Shown piece by piece: positions 32,954 through 41,035 of a stretch of 41,820 bases of DNA. Below the pieces are notes generated by a model. The model was given only the letters and a program-made list of their open reading frames with translations. It searched no databases and was not told the origin of the DNA. Origin of the DNA: DATAPE01 sp034667525 (lineage in GTDB: Bacteria > Actinomycetota > CADDZG01 > WHSQ01); NCBI GenBank assembly GCA_034667525.1, contig JAXDJO010000041.1:1-41820 (forward strand), read 5' to 3'. Both the position numbers and the translations under genes were made by a program. The stretch's first letter is position 1. Every line of letters begins with the position of its first letter.

Positions 32954-33745
32954 ATGCCGCGTTCCAGAGTTCGCCGGGTCGGCCGCATCCTCTTCAGTGG
33001 TCTTGCCTTCCACGTCAAGACCTTGTCGCAGTCGAACTTCTTCATATTGGTTTCTTTGATCCAGCCGGTGATCTTTGCGTCGATAGCCTTCTACATGTTC
33101 CGCGCTGGCGGCCGAGCCCCCACGTTGCTTTACGCCGCGCTGGGGGCCGGTCTCATGGGGGTCTGGTCGTCCACGTTGTTCGGATCGGGCGGAGCTATCC
33201 AGTGGCAGAGATGGCAGGGGACCCTCGAGCTCATAGTCGTGGTGCCGCCCCCTTTGATCCAGGTGCTGCTGCCGTTGACGGTGGCAACCTCAGCGGTCGG
33301 CTTGTACTCGATAGTTGCGACGCTCGCTTGGGGGGTCCTGTTCTTCGGTATGCCCCTCCACCTGGTTCATCCGTTCATGTTCGCGATCGCTTTGATCGTG
33401 ACTGTTCTGGGGCTGGGGCTCCTGGGATTGGTTCTCGCTTCCACCTTCGTGCTCTACCGACACGCCAACGCTCTGTCGAATCTGCTGGAGTACCCGGTGT
33501 GGCTGACTACCGGCGTACTCGTTCCCTTGTCCCTGCTGCCGGGGTGGACGCACCTCATCGGCTGGGTGTTGGCTCCCACCTGGGGGATCAAGGCTCTTCG
33601 CACCGCAGCACTGGGTGGTGGCAATCCGTTCGTGGGCATCGGGATGTGCCTCCTCCTGGGTTGCGTTTACCTGCTTATCGGCGGGATCTTTCTGAACCAT
33701 TTCGAGCGCCTCGCGCGGGATCGCGGCACGCTCGCACTGGCGTGA
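32954..33745 (+). CDS. ABC-2-type permease 1
   Basis: 263 residues with six hydrophobic helices and the ABC-2 pattern, including LPGWTHLIGWVLAPTWGIKALR. Its ATG follows the ATPase stop codon without a gap, and its stop overlaps the next permease start by 4 bp (GTGA). It pairs with the second permease. Confidence 0.88.
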   Translation: MPRSRVRRVGRILFSGLAFHVKTLSQSNFFILVSLIQPVIFASIAFYMFRAGGRAPTLLYAALGAGLMGVWSSTLFGSGGAIQWQRWQGTLELIVVVPPPLIQVLLPLTVATSAVGLYSIVATLAWGVLFFGMPLHLVHPFMFAIALIVTVLGLGLLGLVLASTFVLYRHANALSNLLEYPVWLTTGVLVPLSLLPGWTHLIGWVLAPTWGIKALRTAALGGGNPFVGIGMCLLLGCVYLLIGGIFLNHFERLARDRGTLALA

Positions 33746-34527
33746 AGTTTCTGAGGGTCTTCTTCATCGGCGGTCTCATCGCCTACAAAGCGTTGTTCAA
33801 CTGGCTGAAACCGTCGCTCTACATCCCCACGATGCTGGGAAGCCCCCTGTTTCAGATCCTTTTCTTCACCTACCTCGGGCGCTTCAGCGGCGTTCAGAAC
33901 GACGCCTTCTTCGTCGTGGGGAATGCCGTCCAGGCTTGCGCCATGTCTGCGATCTACGGGATGACCATGACGATCGCCAACGAGCGCTTCTTCGGTACCC
34001 TCGCTCCGCTTCTCGCATCGCCTGCCAACAGACTGGCGATGTTTCTAGGCCGGGCTCTGCCGGTGGTGGTCAACGGGCTGGTGGTTTCCATCTTCGGGTT
34101 CTGCGTGGGCCTCCTGTTCTTGCATTTCCACCTCGCGCTTGGCCAGGTACCTGGATTGGCCGCCGTCCTAGTTGTGACCGTGACTTCGTGCACCGGTCTC
34201 GGGATGCTGCTTGGCTCGATAGGTCTGCGGGCACGAGACGTCTTTTTCATCTCCAATGCTGTTTATTGGTCCATGTTGCTCGTCTGCGGCGTGAACGTGC
34301 CGCTGTCCGTCCTTCCGGGATGGTTGCAGGGGATCGGCCGCGCTCTTCCGCTCACTCACGGCATCGCCGCGGCCAGGAGGATCGCTGCCGGAGGTTCGCT
34401 CTCAGATGTGGGAGCTCTCGTAGGGGCCGAGTTCCGGATAGGGGTTCTCTATGGGCTCGCGGCCTACGGCTTGTTCCGCCTGTTCGAGGTTGAGGCGCGT
34501 CGGCGTGCCTCTCTCGAACGCGTCTAA
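33742..34527 (+). CDS. ABC-2-type permease 2
   Basis: 261 residues from the GTG at 33742, which overlaps the previous stop. Six hydrophobic helices and the ABC-2 ending LPGWLQGIGRALPLTHGIAAARRIAAGG are present. The N-terminal LAYKALFNWLKPSLYIPTMLG-like segment is in line with the family. The open frame continues 540 bp upstream, but that part is the first permease in another frame. It completes the exporter. Confidence 0.88.
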   Translation: MKFLRVFFIGGLIAYKALFNWLKPSLYIPTMLGSPLFQILFFTYLGRFSGVQNDAFFVVGNAVQACAMSAIYGMTMTIANERFFGTLAPLLASPANRLAMFLGRALPVVVNGLVVSIFGFCVGLLFLHFHLALGQVPGLAAVLVVTVTSCTGLGMLLGSIGLRARDVFFISNAVYWSMLLVCGVNVPLSVLPGWLQGIGRALPLTHGIAAARRIAAGGSLSDVGALVGAEFRIGVLYGLAAYGLFRLFEVEARRRASLERV

Positions 34528-34615
34528 GCAGCTCTCAGGTGCAACTTACGGAACTTCCTCTGAATCTTCACAACTCCCTCGACGGGCTTGGTCACTCGGT
34601 GGCTACGGTTCTCCT

Positions 34616-35068
34616 ATGCGTTCCCACACCTTTGAGCTCAGTGTCGTGGCGCCCGGGCGGCACGAGTTCGTCGATCTCACCGATGACCTACAGGCTGGCA
34701 TCCGCGAATCCCAGATCAAAGAGGGCTGTTTGGTCGCATTCTGTACCCATACCACCTGCGCGCTTCTCATCAACGAGTGGGAAGACGGCGCCATGAACGA
34801 CATCGCACTGCGTTTGCGTGCGCTGGTCCCCGACGATATCTATTACGCCCACGACGATCTGGAGAGGCGGACGCAAAACTTCAACGATGAGGCCGAAGAG
34901 CGAAGGAACGGGCCCGCGCACGTCAGCCAGATGATCGTAGGTGGAACGTCACACGCGATCCCCGTCAGTAATGGAGAGCCAGCTTTCGGAAGGTGGCAGC
35001 GTCTGGTGCTGCTGGAACTCGACGAGCCGAAAGAGCGAAAGATCCTCTTCCATCTCTTCGGCCAATAG
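34616..35068 (+). CDS. yjbQ: YjbQ/UPF0047-family protein
   Basis: 150 residues, the family size. Conserved lines FCTHTTCALLINEW, a HDDLERR-like stretch, AEERRNGPAHVSQMIVGG, and the C-terminal GRWQRLVLLELDEPKERKI are all present. Some members have weak thiamine-phosphate-synthase activity, but the physiological role is not settled. The ATG at 34616 gives exactly the family start; the frame is open farther back into the permease gene. There is no clear Shine-Dalgarno. Confidence 0.92.
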   Translation: MRSHTFELSVVAPGRHEFVDLTDDLQAGIRESQIKEGCLVAFCTHTTCALLINEWEDGAMNDIALRLRALVPDDIYYAHDDLERRTQNFNDEAEERRNGPAHVSQMIVGGTSHAIPVSNGEPAFGRWQRLVLLELDEPKERKILFHLFGQ

Positions 35069-35071
35069 CCG

Positions 35072-35611
35072 CTAAGAAGCCACGCTCCCGCCGCTTCGCC
35101 AGTATTTTCCGGCATCTCGTGACAGGAATCCTTCATCGACGAGGTACCGGCGCAAGGACGCGTAGTCATCGTAGAAGCGCTTGAGTATCCGATTGACCTC
35201 TCGCTCCTCGTAGTAGTGGCCTGGTTCGAATTCCTGTGCGAGGTGATCTAGAACGGCAACACGCTTGGCACGTGCGGCGGGCACCGATACGAGACGTCCT
35301 TTCTTGAGAAATCGAGCCAGGACCTCGTCTTCCGGAGACCTCTTGCGATCCACCTCAGAACGTCTGCGGCCAGCTGCCCGGGCGGCCTCCCACAGCTCGT
35401 CGTTGTCGAAGCGGTATCCGTCGGCTTCTTGGACCACGAGGCCGCCATCCATCAGTCGATTGAGCGAGGTCACTACCACTCGGGGACTCGACCCGGTCGC
35501 CGCTTCGATCTCTTCCGCCGTCTTGGCGCCCAAGATCAACGCCGCCGCGACCCGGAGTCGCTCGGGTTCGGCCAGCAGCCCAATCAGCCTGTCGCCCCGA
35601 TCTCGTTGCAT
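35072..35611 (-). CDS. Winged-helix regulator with DUF2087 domain
   Basis: 179 residues. The first half (about 1-75) is an ArsR-like winged helix (LLAEPERLRVAAALILGAKTAEEIEAATG ... VVVTSLNRLMDGGLV). The second half (about 95-170) is DUF2087: FLKKGRLVSVPAARAKRVAVLDHLAQEFEPGHYY, then EREVNRILKRFYDDYASLRRYLVDEGFLSR. DUF2087 regulators are one-component transcription factors with unknown ligands. The ATG at 35611 is preferred over a longer frame reaching 35692. It is divergent from the sigma factor gene and could control it. Confidence 0.85.
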   Translation of the reverse strand: MQRDRGDRLIGLLAEPERLRVAAALILGAKTAEEIEAATGSSPRVVVTSLNRLMDGGLVVQEADGYRFDNDELWEAARAAGRRRSEVDRKRSPEDEVLARFLKKGRLVSVPAARAKRVAVLDHLAQEFEPGHYYEEREVNRILKRFYDDYASLRRYLVDEGFLSRDAGKYWRSGGSVAS

Positions 35612-35695
35612 GATGTTGATTGTGCAGGATGCGGATCTCTTGGTCACACCGGGCTGATGGGGCAATCCTTTCGGGCACTTCCTCCGTATCACCTC

Positions 35696-36253
35696 ATGTG
35701 GTCAATTTCTGATGAATCGTTGCTCGCAGCTATGGGGGCCGGCGATGCCGAGGCTGCAGCCGCCTTTCTTCGCCGCTTCCAGGCAAGGGTCTTCGGCCTC
35801 GCCCTCACCGTGGTGCGCGATCGAGGGACGGCCGAGGAGGTAGCCCAAGAAACCTTCGTGAGGGCGTGGCAACATGCTGCGGCTTACGACTCCAGACGGG
35901 GGAGGGTTTCTACGTGGTTGCTGTCGATAGCGAGGAACCTGGCCGTGGACCGCATCCGAACCAAGAGGGCCCAGCCCATCGATCCTGAGGTACTTATGAC
36001 TATGCAACTTCCATCCACCGAGATCGACCCCGAGTACGCCGGCATCAACGCTCATGAGAGCGTCCGCGTGCACCGGGCCCTGGCTACTTTGCCGGCGGAG
36101 CAGAGGCAGGCCTTGTTGCTGGCATCGTTCTACGGCCGGACGGCCCGCGAGATCTCCGAGCTCGAAGGTGTCCCCGTCGGCACGGTGAAGACGAGGATAC
36201 GAACGGCGATGATCAAGGTGCGCTCTCAGCTCGAGGTAAACGATGAGCACTAG
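35696..36253 (+). CDS. ECF-type RNA polymerase sigma factor
   Basis: 185 residues of the SigK/SigL-like extracytoplasmic-function group. Region 2 (DESLLAAMGAGDAEAAAAFLRRF to VRAWQHAAAYDSRRGRVSTWLLSIARNLAVDRIR) and region 4 (LPAEQRQALLLASFYGRTAREISELEGVPVGTVKTRIRTAM) are complete. The ATG at 35696 is chosen on family length; an in-frame ATG at 35657 adds 13 residues. The 3' end overlaps the next gene by 11 bp, and the product of that gene is its presumed anti-sigma factor. Confidence 0.9.
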   Translation: MWSISDESLLAAMGAGDAEAAAAFLRRFQARVFGLALTVVRDRGTAEEVAQETFVRAWQHAAAYDSRRGRVSTWLLSIARNLAVDRIRTKRAQPIDPEVLMTMQLPSTEIDPEYAGINAHESVRVHRALATLPAEQRQALLLASFYGRTAREISELEGVPVGTVKTRIRTAMIKVRSQLEVNDEH

Positions 36254-36923
36254 ATCCGACCACGAGGAAGTGCGCGACCTTGCGCCGGAGCTTGCCCTGG
36301 GCATCGCCAGCGGCGAGGAGCGGGCGCGTGCTCTGGAGCATCTGGCCTCGTGTGCTGAATGCCGAAGCTTCGTCCAGGAGATGTCGGATGCTTCCGACGA
36401 GTTGCTCTTGGCCGCTCCCGTGCACGAACCGCCGGTGGGATTCGAGACCAGGATGATCGATCGTTACCGGGCCGGGTTCCGGAAGAAGACCAAGCCGCGC
36501 ATCGCGATGCTGCTGGCGGCAGCCGCGATATTGCTCGCGGCGGGGGCCGGCGGCACATACCTGACCCTCCGATCCGACGTCCGCTTCGCGAACCACTACC
36601 ACAACGTCTTTGCTGCGGCACAGGGGCAGTACTTCGCGTCGTCTCCCCTTTACAGCGGCAAACGACCCATGGGTCAGGCATTCGCCTACGAGGGATCGCC
36701 GTCATGGGTATTCGTCGTGCTCAACGGAGCGAACACGGCCGACGGTTATGCCGTAAAGCTGGTGACCCGAGACGGTAGAGAGATCCCGTTGGGCAGCTTC
36801 AAGAGGACAATCGGGACAACTAGCTGGGGACGCGCGCTTCCCGTCGACCTCCGCTCGGTGTGGACGGTGAGGCTGGTTCCCAAAAAGGGCAACACGCTGG
36901 AGGCTGAGTTCCACAGCCAGTGA
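36243..36923 (+). CDS. Zinc-associated anti-sigma factor, membrane-spanning
   Basis: 226 residues. The N-terminal ZAS motif HLASCAEC (His33-x3-Cys37-x2-Cys40) binds the cognate sigma factor. A single hydrophobic helix (about 87-107) places the C-terminal sensory part outside. That part (about 110-226) has a beta-sandwich look of the RskA type. Its start lies inside the last codons of the sigma gene, so they are translationally coupled. Release of the sigma factor would follow a cell-envelope signal or proteolysis of this protein. Confidence 0.88.
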   Translation: MSTRSDHEEVRDLAPELALGIASGEERARALEHLASCAECRSFVQEMSDASDELLLAAPVHEPPVGFETRMIDRYRAGFRKKTKPRIAMLLAAAAILLAAGAGGTYLTLRSDVRFANHYHNVFAAAQGQYFASSPLYSGKRPMGQAFAYEGSPSWVFVVLNGANTADGYAVKLVTRDGREIPLGSFKRTIGTTSWGRALPVDLRSVWTVRLVPKKGNTLEAEFHSQ

Positions 36924-36945
36924 CTCGAACCGACTGAGATGCAGG

Positions 36946-37671
36946 TCATCGGGTTTCTGAGGCATCGCGCGCGGCCTCGGCCCGCGCTTGTAAGGCCTCC
37001 GCGGATGCCCTGGCCCCCTCGGCCTTGGCCCGAGCACGCACAGCGGCTTTCTCGGCGCGGTTCGCTTCGTCCTCAAGTTCTTGAGCTTCGGCGCGCGCGG
37101 TTTCAGCTTCTTCTAGAAGTGTTGAGGCGCGTTCTCGAGCCTCGTCGGCGCGCTGAGAGCTCTTGCTTTCCGGCGGGAACGAGACGAATAGATCGCCCGT
37201 TGGGGCGAAACCGCCCGGCTCTAATTCGCGGGCGAGCCTGCCTTCCCGCAGGGTAGCTCCGGCCTGATCGTCGGAGGCGGCCGCCATGAGGCTTTGGGTA
37301 AGCCGGTTCTTCACGCTCTGGGTCGCTTGTTTGTTTCCCTCTTCCAGCACTGCTTGCGCCCGTGCCAAGAGCTTGGCTACCTGATTCCTGACCTGAGCGT
37401 GCAGCGCCCGGAGATCACCTGCTTCGCCCTGCTGTACCCGCCGCAGCTTGTTCGCGGTTGCGAGCAGCTCGTCCACGGCATCGGGGTCGCTCCGAGTCAG
37501 CTGATTCAGCGTCCACGCAGTGGTGTTGGGTTTCTGAAGCGCCCGAACCTCGGCCGCGCCGTCCTTGTCTCCGCCCGCCGTCAATTCCTTGGCGACGCGG
37601 TTGCGCTGGGCGGTGAACTCCTCGAGCGGCGCCGCGTACAGGGCGTCGAGCCGGCCGCTGTCCACCGTCAT
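36946..37671 (-). CDS. Coiled-coil protein, function unknown
   Basis: 241 residues. The N-terminal half (LDALYAAPLEEFTAQRNRVAKEL ... LQKPNTTAWTLNQLTR) matches a conserved actinobacterial pattern that I recognise only as hypothetical. The C-terminal third (about 170-241) is a heptad-rich helix with Glu/Ala/Arg repeats (ASTLLEEAETARAEAQ). No signal peptide, no Cys. It lies 55 bp downstream of the small disordered protein gene, on the same strand. It may be a scaffold or nucleoid-associated protein; nothing in the sequence decides. Confidence 0.75.
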   Translation of the reverse strand: MTVDSGRLDALYAAPLEEFTAQRNRVAKELTAGGDKDGAAEVRALQKPNTTAWTLNQLTRSDPDAVDELLATANKLRRVQQGEAGDLRALHAQVRNQVAKLLARAQAVLEEGNKQATQSVKNRLTQSLMAAASDDQAGATLREGRLARELEPGGFAPTGDLFVSFPPESKSSQRADEARERASTLLEEAETARAEAQELEDEANRAEKAAVRARAKAEGARASAEALQARAEAARDASETR

Positions 37672-37725
37672 CCCCGAACCTCAGCTGCTGCCGTTTCCCG
37701 GTTCGGGCCCGGTTGGACCGGCCGC

Positions 37726-37911
37726 CTACCTCCCAGGTTCGCCCTGGCTGGTGTCGCCCAAGTCGCTTTCGCCGGCTCCCGATTTGCCCGGCCCATCAGC
37801 GGGACCCTCGATCTCTTGGGTCTCGTCCGGCGGCTTGCTCGTCTCGCCTTCTCTTTGTTGTTCCGAATCGTCCTGGTGCACAGCGGCCTCCTTTGCAGTT
37901 GGGTCGCTCAT
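37726..37911 (-). CDS. Small acidic disordered protein (61 aa)
   Basis: 61 residues, almost all polar (Glu, Asp, Gln, Ser, Pro, Gly), starting MSDPTAKEAAVHQDD and containing no aromatic residue. It would be intrinsically disordered. Its ATG lies in a 20-bp divergent gap from the flavoprotein gene. It precedes the coiled-coil protein gene on the same strand, so the two may form a unit. Low complexity makes homology hard to judge; it could be non-coding. Confidence 0.45.
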   Translation of the reverse strand: MSDPTAKEAAVHQDDSEQQREGETSKPPDETQEIEGPADGPGKSGAGESDLGDTSQGEPGR

Positions 37912-37921
37912 CCTCTACTAC
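37893..37921 (+). promoter_or_regulatory. Promoter placed for a leaderless mRNA (thioredoxin-reductase-like gene)
   Basis: TTGCAG (37893-37898) and TACTAC (37916-37921) have a 17-bp spacer; the GTG at 37931 lies nine bases past the -10. No Shine-Dalgarno precedes the GTG, which fits a leaderless start. Confidence 0.5.
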
Positions 37922-37930
37922 CGTTCGGAT

Positions 37931-38875
37931 GTGGAGGACGTGGTGATCTGCGGCGGCGGGGCAGCAGGGTTGGCCGCTGCTCTGTGGCTGGGACGCTACC
38001 GTCGCCAAGTCCTCGTCGTGGATGCCGGAGGGCAACGGAACCTGGCGGCGGAACGCAGCCACGGCTACCTCACGCGCGATGGCATCTCGCCCGCGGAGCT
38101 GCTGGCGGCAGCTCGAAGGGATGCCGCCGCATACGAGACAGTCTCGTTCTTAGAGGCACGAGCGGAAGGGGCGGCATATAGCAGCGAGGGCTTTGTGGTC
38201 CGCACCGATCGGGAGGCGGTAGAAGCGCAACGCGTGATCCTCGCCACCGGGGTGACCGACGAGTTCCCGGCGATCCCGGGATTCGAGGAGCTCTACGGAA
38301 GCCATATCTTCCATTGCTCCTGTTGCGATGGTTACGAGACCACGGGGCTCGAGGTACTTGCCATCGGGTGGGGCGAGCATGTTGCTGGTTACGCGCTCGA
38401 CCTACTCGAATGGGGGGCGAAGGTCCGGGTGGTCACGAACGGCAACGTCTTCGAAGGCGATGAGACTTGCCGCAACGCGATGAAGAAGTACGAAATCGAT
38501 CTGATCGAGGAGACGGTGGAGGAGTTCTATGTCGAAGATGGAGAGATGAAGGCAGTTCGCCTCGGATCCGGCCGGGAGCTCACCGCTCAGCGGGCGTTCT
38601 TCTCCATCGCGCATCACCCTCGCAACGAGCTGGCGGCACAGTTCGGCTGCGTGATCGATGGGTCTGGTTACGTGGAGGTGGGTCCTCACGGAGAGACCAC
38701 GATCGAGGGCGTCTACGCAGCAGGGGATGTAACTCCCGGTGAGCAACTCGTGCAGGCGGCTGCATCCGAAGGCGCGATCGCGGGTATCGCCTGTGCGATG
38801 TCCCTGCGCGGTTCCCGGACAGGTTCATCCGCACCCGATCCAGGTCCCGATCCCGAAGAGGAGTTGCAAAATTAA
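37931..38875 (+). CDS. Thioredoxin-reductase-like flavoprotein
   Basis: FAD/NAD(P)H oxidoreductase of 314 residues. The FAD motif GGGAAG (8-13) is in VVICGGGAAGLAAALWLGRY, the active-site CxxC is Cys129-Cys132 in FHCSCCDGYE, with an extra Cys131, and AAGDVTPGEQLVQAAASEG is the C-terminal FAD block. The NADPH-side motif reads AIGWGEHVAGYA, weaker than the usual GxGxxA. It is shorter and more divergent than TrxB and fits the ferredoxin/thioredoxin-reductase-like 'NAD(P)/FAD-dependent oxidoreductase' group. GTG 37931 is chosen by position of the FAD motif. Partner thioredoxin is not adjacent. Confidence 0.85.
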   Translation: MEDVVICGGGAAGLAAALWLGRYRRQVLVVDAGGQRNLAAERSHGYLTRDGISPAELLAAARRDAAAYETVSFLEARAEGAAYSSEGFVVRTDREAVEAQRVILATGVTDEFPAIPGFEELYGSHIFHCSCCDGYETTGLEVLAIGWGEHVAGYALDLLEWGAKVRVVTNGNVFEGDETCRNAMKKYEIDLIEETVEEFYVEDGEMKAVRLGSGRELTAQRAFFSIAHHPRNELAAQFGCVIDGSGYVEVGPHGETTIEGVYAAGDVTPGEQLVQAAASEGAIAGIACAMSLRGSRTGSSAPDPGPDPEEELQN

Positions 38876-38947
38876 AGGCCCGAGGGGTAGCCGGGCTGTC
38901 GTTCGACGATTGCCGGTCCTGGTCGGATGCTTTCCTCAAGCCCGTGA

Positions 38948-39597
38948 GAACGCGAGGCTGCCGCGGCTGTAAGGGATCGCGTCGCCACCACGTTCCGCAG
39001 CACATTCACGTCCCTGCGGACCCGCAACTTTCGGCTGTTCTTCATCGGGCAGACCACCTCGAATACTGGCAACTGGCTGACCAGCGTCGCGCTTACGCTC
39101 TTGGTGCTGCACCTTACGAAGAGCGGCGTTGCCGTCGGGCTTCTGCGGTCGTCGGTGCATTGGTGATCGCCAACAAGAGACTCGTTCGGATGCGCCATAT
39201 CATCATCGGCTCAGCTTCCCTGGGTGTGACCATGCTCGGCTTGGCGAGCGTGCGCAGCGTCGCCTCGGCGATCCCCGCCGCGTTGCTGGTCGGAGTTGCT
39301 TCGATCCTTTACCTGACCTCCACCACTGCCATCATCCAAGTCGAAGCCGACCGCGCGCTCCATGGACGGGTGCTTGCCCTTCAAACCTTCGTTCTCGTCG
39401 GTGCCATACCCGTCGGCGGTCCGATCCTCGGCTGGCTCGCGGACACTCGAGGCGCCCGCGCTCCGATCGTTCTTGGCGCTATCGTCTGCCTCGCGGCTGC
39501 AGTCTTTGGTACGACTGCCAGTCGCTTCGCCCAACGCTCGCACCACCCTGCCGCCACATCCGATGAAGGGGAGCACGATGACGCTGACCACGATTGA
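38948..39597 (+). pseudogene. Decayed MFS transporter (deletion and frameshift)
   Basis: Two pieces of one major-facilitator gene in different frames. The first (about 38960-39145) encodes the N-terminal line TSLRTRNFRLFFIGQTTSNTG and the rest of the first helix to SGVAVGLL, then hits a stop at 39164. The second, in another frame (about 39150-39597), encodes the C-terminal helices (GALVIANKR ... VLALQTFVLVGAIPVGGPILGWLADTRGARAP). About helices 2 to 7 are missing at the junction near 39145-39155, and no usual start codon precedes the first piece. The order matches the MFS_3 (enterobactin-exporter-like) group. It is therefore a remnant, not a functional transporter. Confidence 0.8.
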
Positions 39598-40153
39598 CCG
39601 CACGCCCGCACTGGTCGTGATCGACCTTCAGAAGGGAGTGCTTGGGATTCCCACCGCGCATCCTGTCGACGAGGTCGTGCAGCGCGCAGCTCAATTGACG
39701 GCATCGTTTCGCCGCCACGGGCTTCCTGTTGTCCTCGTAAACGTCGCGGGCAGAGCGCCCGGGCGCACCGAAACCGGTCCAGCCGTCGTTGATCCACCCC
39801 CGGACTGGACGGAACTGGCCGACGACTTGGACCCGCACCCAGATGACATTCGCGTGACTAAGGAGCGGTGGGGCGCGTTTTACGAGACCTCACTCGACGA
39901 CTCCCTGAAGGACCTGGGGGTCACGCAGATCGTTCTCGCCGGAATCGCAACGAGCGCAGGTGTCGAATCGACCGCACGCGCGGCCCACGAGCGCGGATAC
40001 AACGTTGTTCTGGCCACCGACGCGATGACAGATCGCGATCTAGCCGCGCATACCAACAGCATCGATCGGATCTTTCCCAGGCTAGGCGAGACAGCCACCA
40101 CGCAAGAGATCGTCGGGATGCTCGACTCCACTCCTCCGGGCTCCCGATCATGA
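39578..40153 (+). CDS. Isochorismatase-fold hydrolase lacking the usual Cys
   Basis: 191 residues of the isochorismatase-like hydrolase family. Asp16 (VVIDLQKG) and Lys95 (VTKERWGAF) of the catalytic triad are present. The nucleophile position in 'T-x-x-C-V-x-x-T' is Gly128 (TSAGVEST), so amide hydrolysis by Cys chemistry is not expected; Cys-free members such as true isochorismatases do exist. The ATG at 39578 follows AAGGGGAG and overlaps the end of the MFS remnant by 20 bp, consistent with former operon membership. The substrate is unknown. Confidence 0.85.
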   Translation: MTLTTIDRTPALVVIDLQKGVLGIPTAHPVDEVVQRAAQLTASFRRHGLPVVLVNVAGRAPGRTETGPAVVDPPPDWTELADDLDPHPDDIRVTKERWGAFYETSLDDSLKDLGVTQIVLAGIATSAGVESTARAAHERGYNVVLATDAMTDRDLAAHTNSIDRIFPRLGETATTQEIVGMLDSTPPGSRS

Positions 40154-40232
40154 CTGAGTGCCGGCAGACCTGACCCAACCGCCCTGCGACTCGCAGATGT
40201 TCGAGATCGCGCTAGCTGCGGTCTGCGTCGAA

Positions 40233-40853
40233 CTAAGAGGAGGAGTACCTCTCGCCGGCTGCGATCGCGATGTCGAGCCGGTTCGGCGGCGGCGCGAGGG
40301 GGCACACCCACCGGGGGTCGTAGGCGCAGGAGGGATTGAACGCGAAGTTGAAGTCCAAGACGATCCGGCCGCCGTCCATGCCCAGATCGGCCCCTTTGAT
40401 CGTGTCGAACAGATAGCGCCCGGCTCCGTAGGTATCTCTACCTGCGGTCGCGTCCCGGAAGGGAACGAACAAACCCCCGCCGTAGCCGTCGAGCCAGTAG
40501 AGGTCGAGCGTGCACTCGCTTCCCGCAAGCTCGAAGGCAGCAGTTGCTACCCGCGTGAAGCCGTAGGTGCCGTCGCCGCTAGTTGCGATGTCGAAGTGCG
40601 CAGGTTCGGCGGGAGCGATCTCTCCAAGCACACGCGCCGCGGGGTCGTAGTCGAAGTAGATGAGCCGGAACAATTCTCTGTTCGCCGCCGGAACCGGCGA
40701 CTGAGGATGAGTGGCGAACATCTCGTCCCTGGTTCGCCGGAAGTCCGCCCACGCTCCCACGGGATCCTCGGCGGAGCGGATCCTGGCATACAGAGCGAAG
40801 ATACGGCGTTTCCAATCGAGCAGGCTGGGCCACTCTGCGGGAGCGGGAGTCAT
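40233..40853 (-). CDS. DUF1684 protein
   Basis: 206 residues. The family lines WADFRRTRDEMFATHPQSPV, FDYDPAARV, VPFRDATAGRDTYGAGRYLFD and DFNFAFNPSCAYDPRWVCPLAPPPNRL are clear. The last includes the invariant 'NPSCAYD' block with its Cys. The function of DUF1684 is not known. It is soluble, with no signal peptide, and stands alone, divergent from the PPOX-type gene. Confidence 0.88.
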   Translation of the reverse strand: MTPAPAEWPSLLDWKRRIFALYARIRSAEDPVGAWADFRRTRDEMFATHPQSPVPAANRELFRLIYFDYDPAARVLGEIAPAEPAHFDIATSGDGTYGFTRVATAAFELAGSECTLDLYWLDGYGGGLFVPFRDATAGRDTYGAGRYLFDTIKGADLGMDGGRIVLDFNFAFNPSCAYDPRWVCPLAPPPNRLDIAIAAGERYSSS

Positions 40854-40988
40854 CCGGTCGCGGCCAGAACCAGACGCAGGAGCGTGAGGATTATCGGCGT
40901 CGAGGGATTTCGGTCGGCCAAGATCGCAACCTACCGTCCGGAGGCCAACTAACTAACAAGAGGCTACGGCGGCATCGTGTACCTTCGC

Positions 40989-41018
40989 TCGGCGACGACG
41001 GCAATCTATCGGCGACGA
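40989..41018. repeat. Direct 10-bp repeats before the PPOX-type gene
   Basis: TCGGCGACGA occurs at 40989-40998 and again at 41009-41018, exactly 20 bp apart, which is two helical turns. It ends 18 bp before the gene start. It could be a regulator's tandem site; no assignment can be made. Confidence 0.45.
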
Positions 41019-41035
41019 TGCACGTGGAGGTGGCA

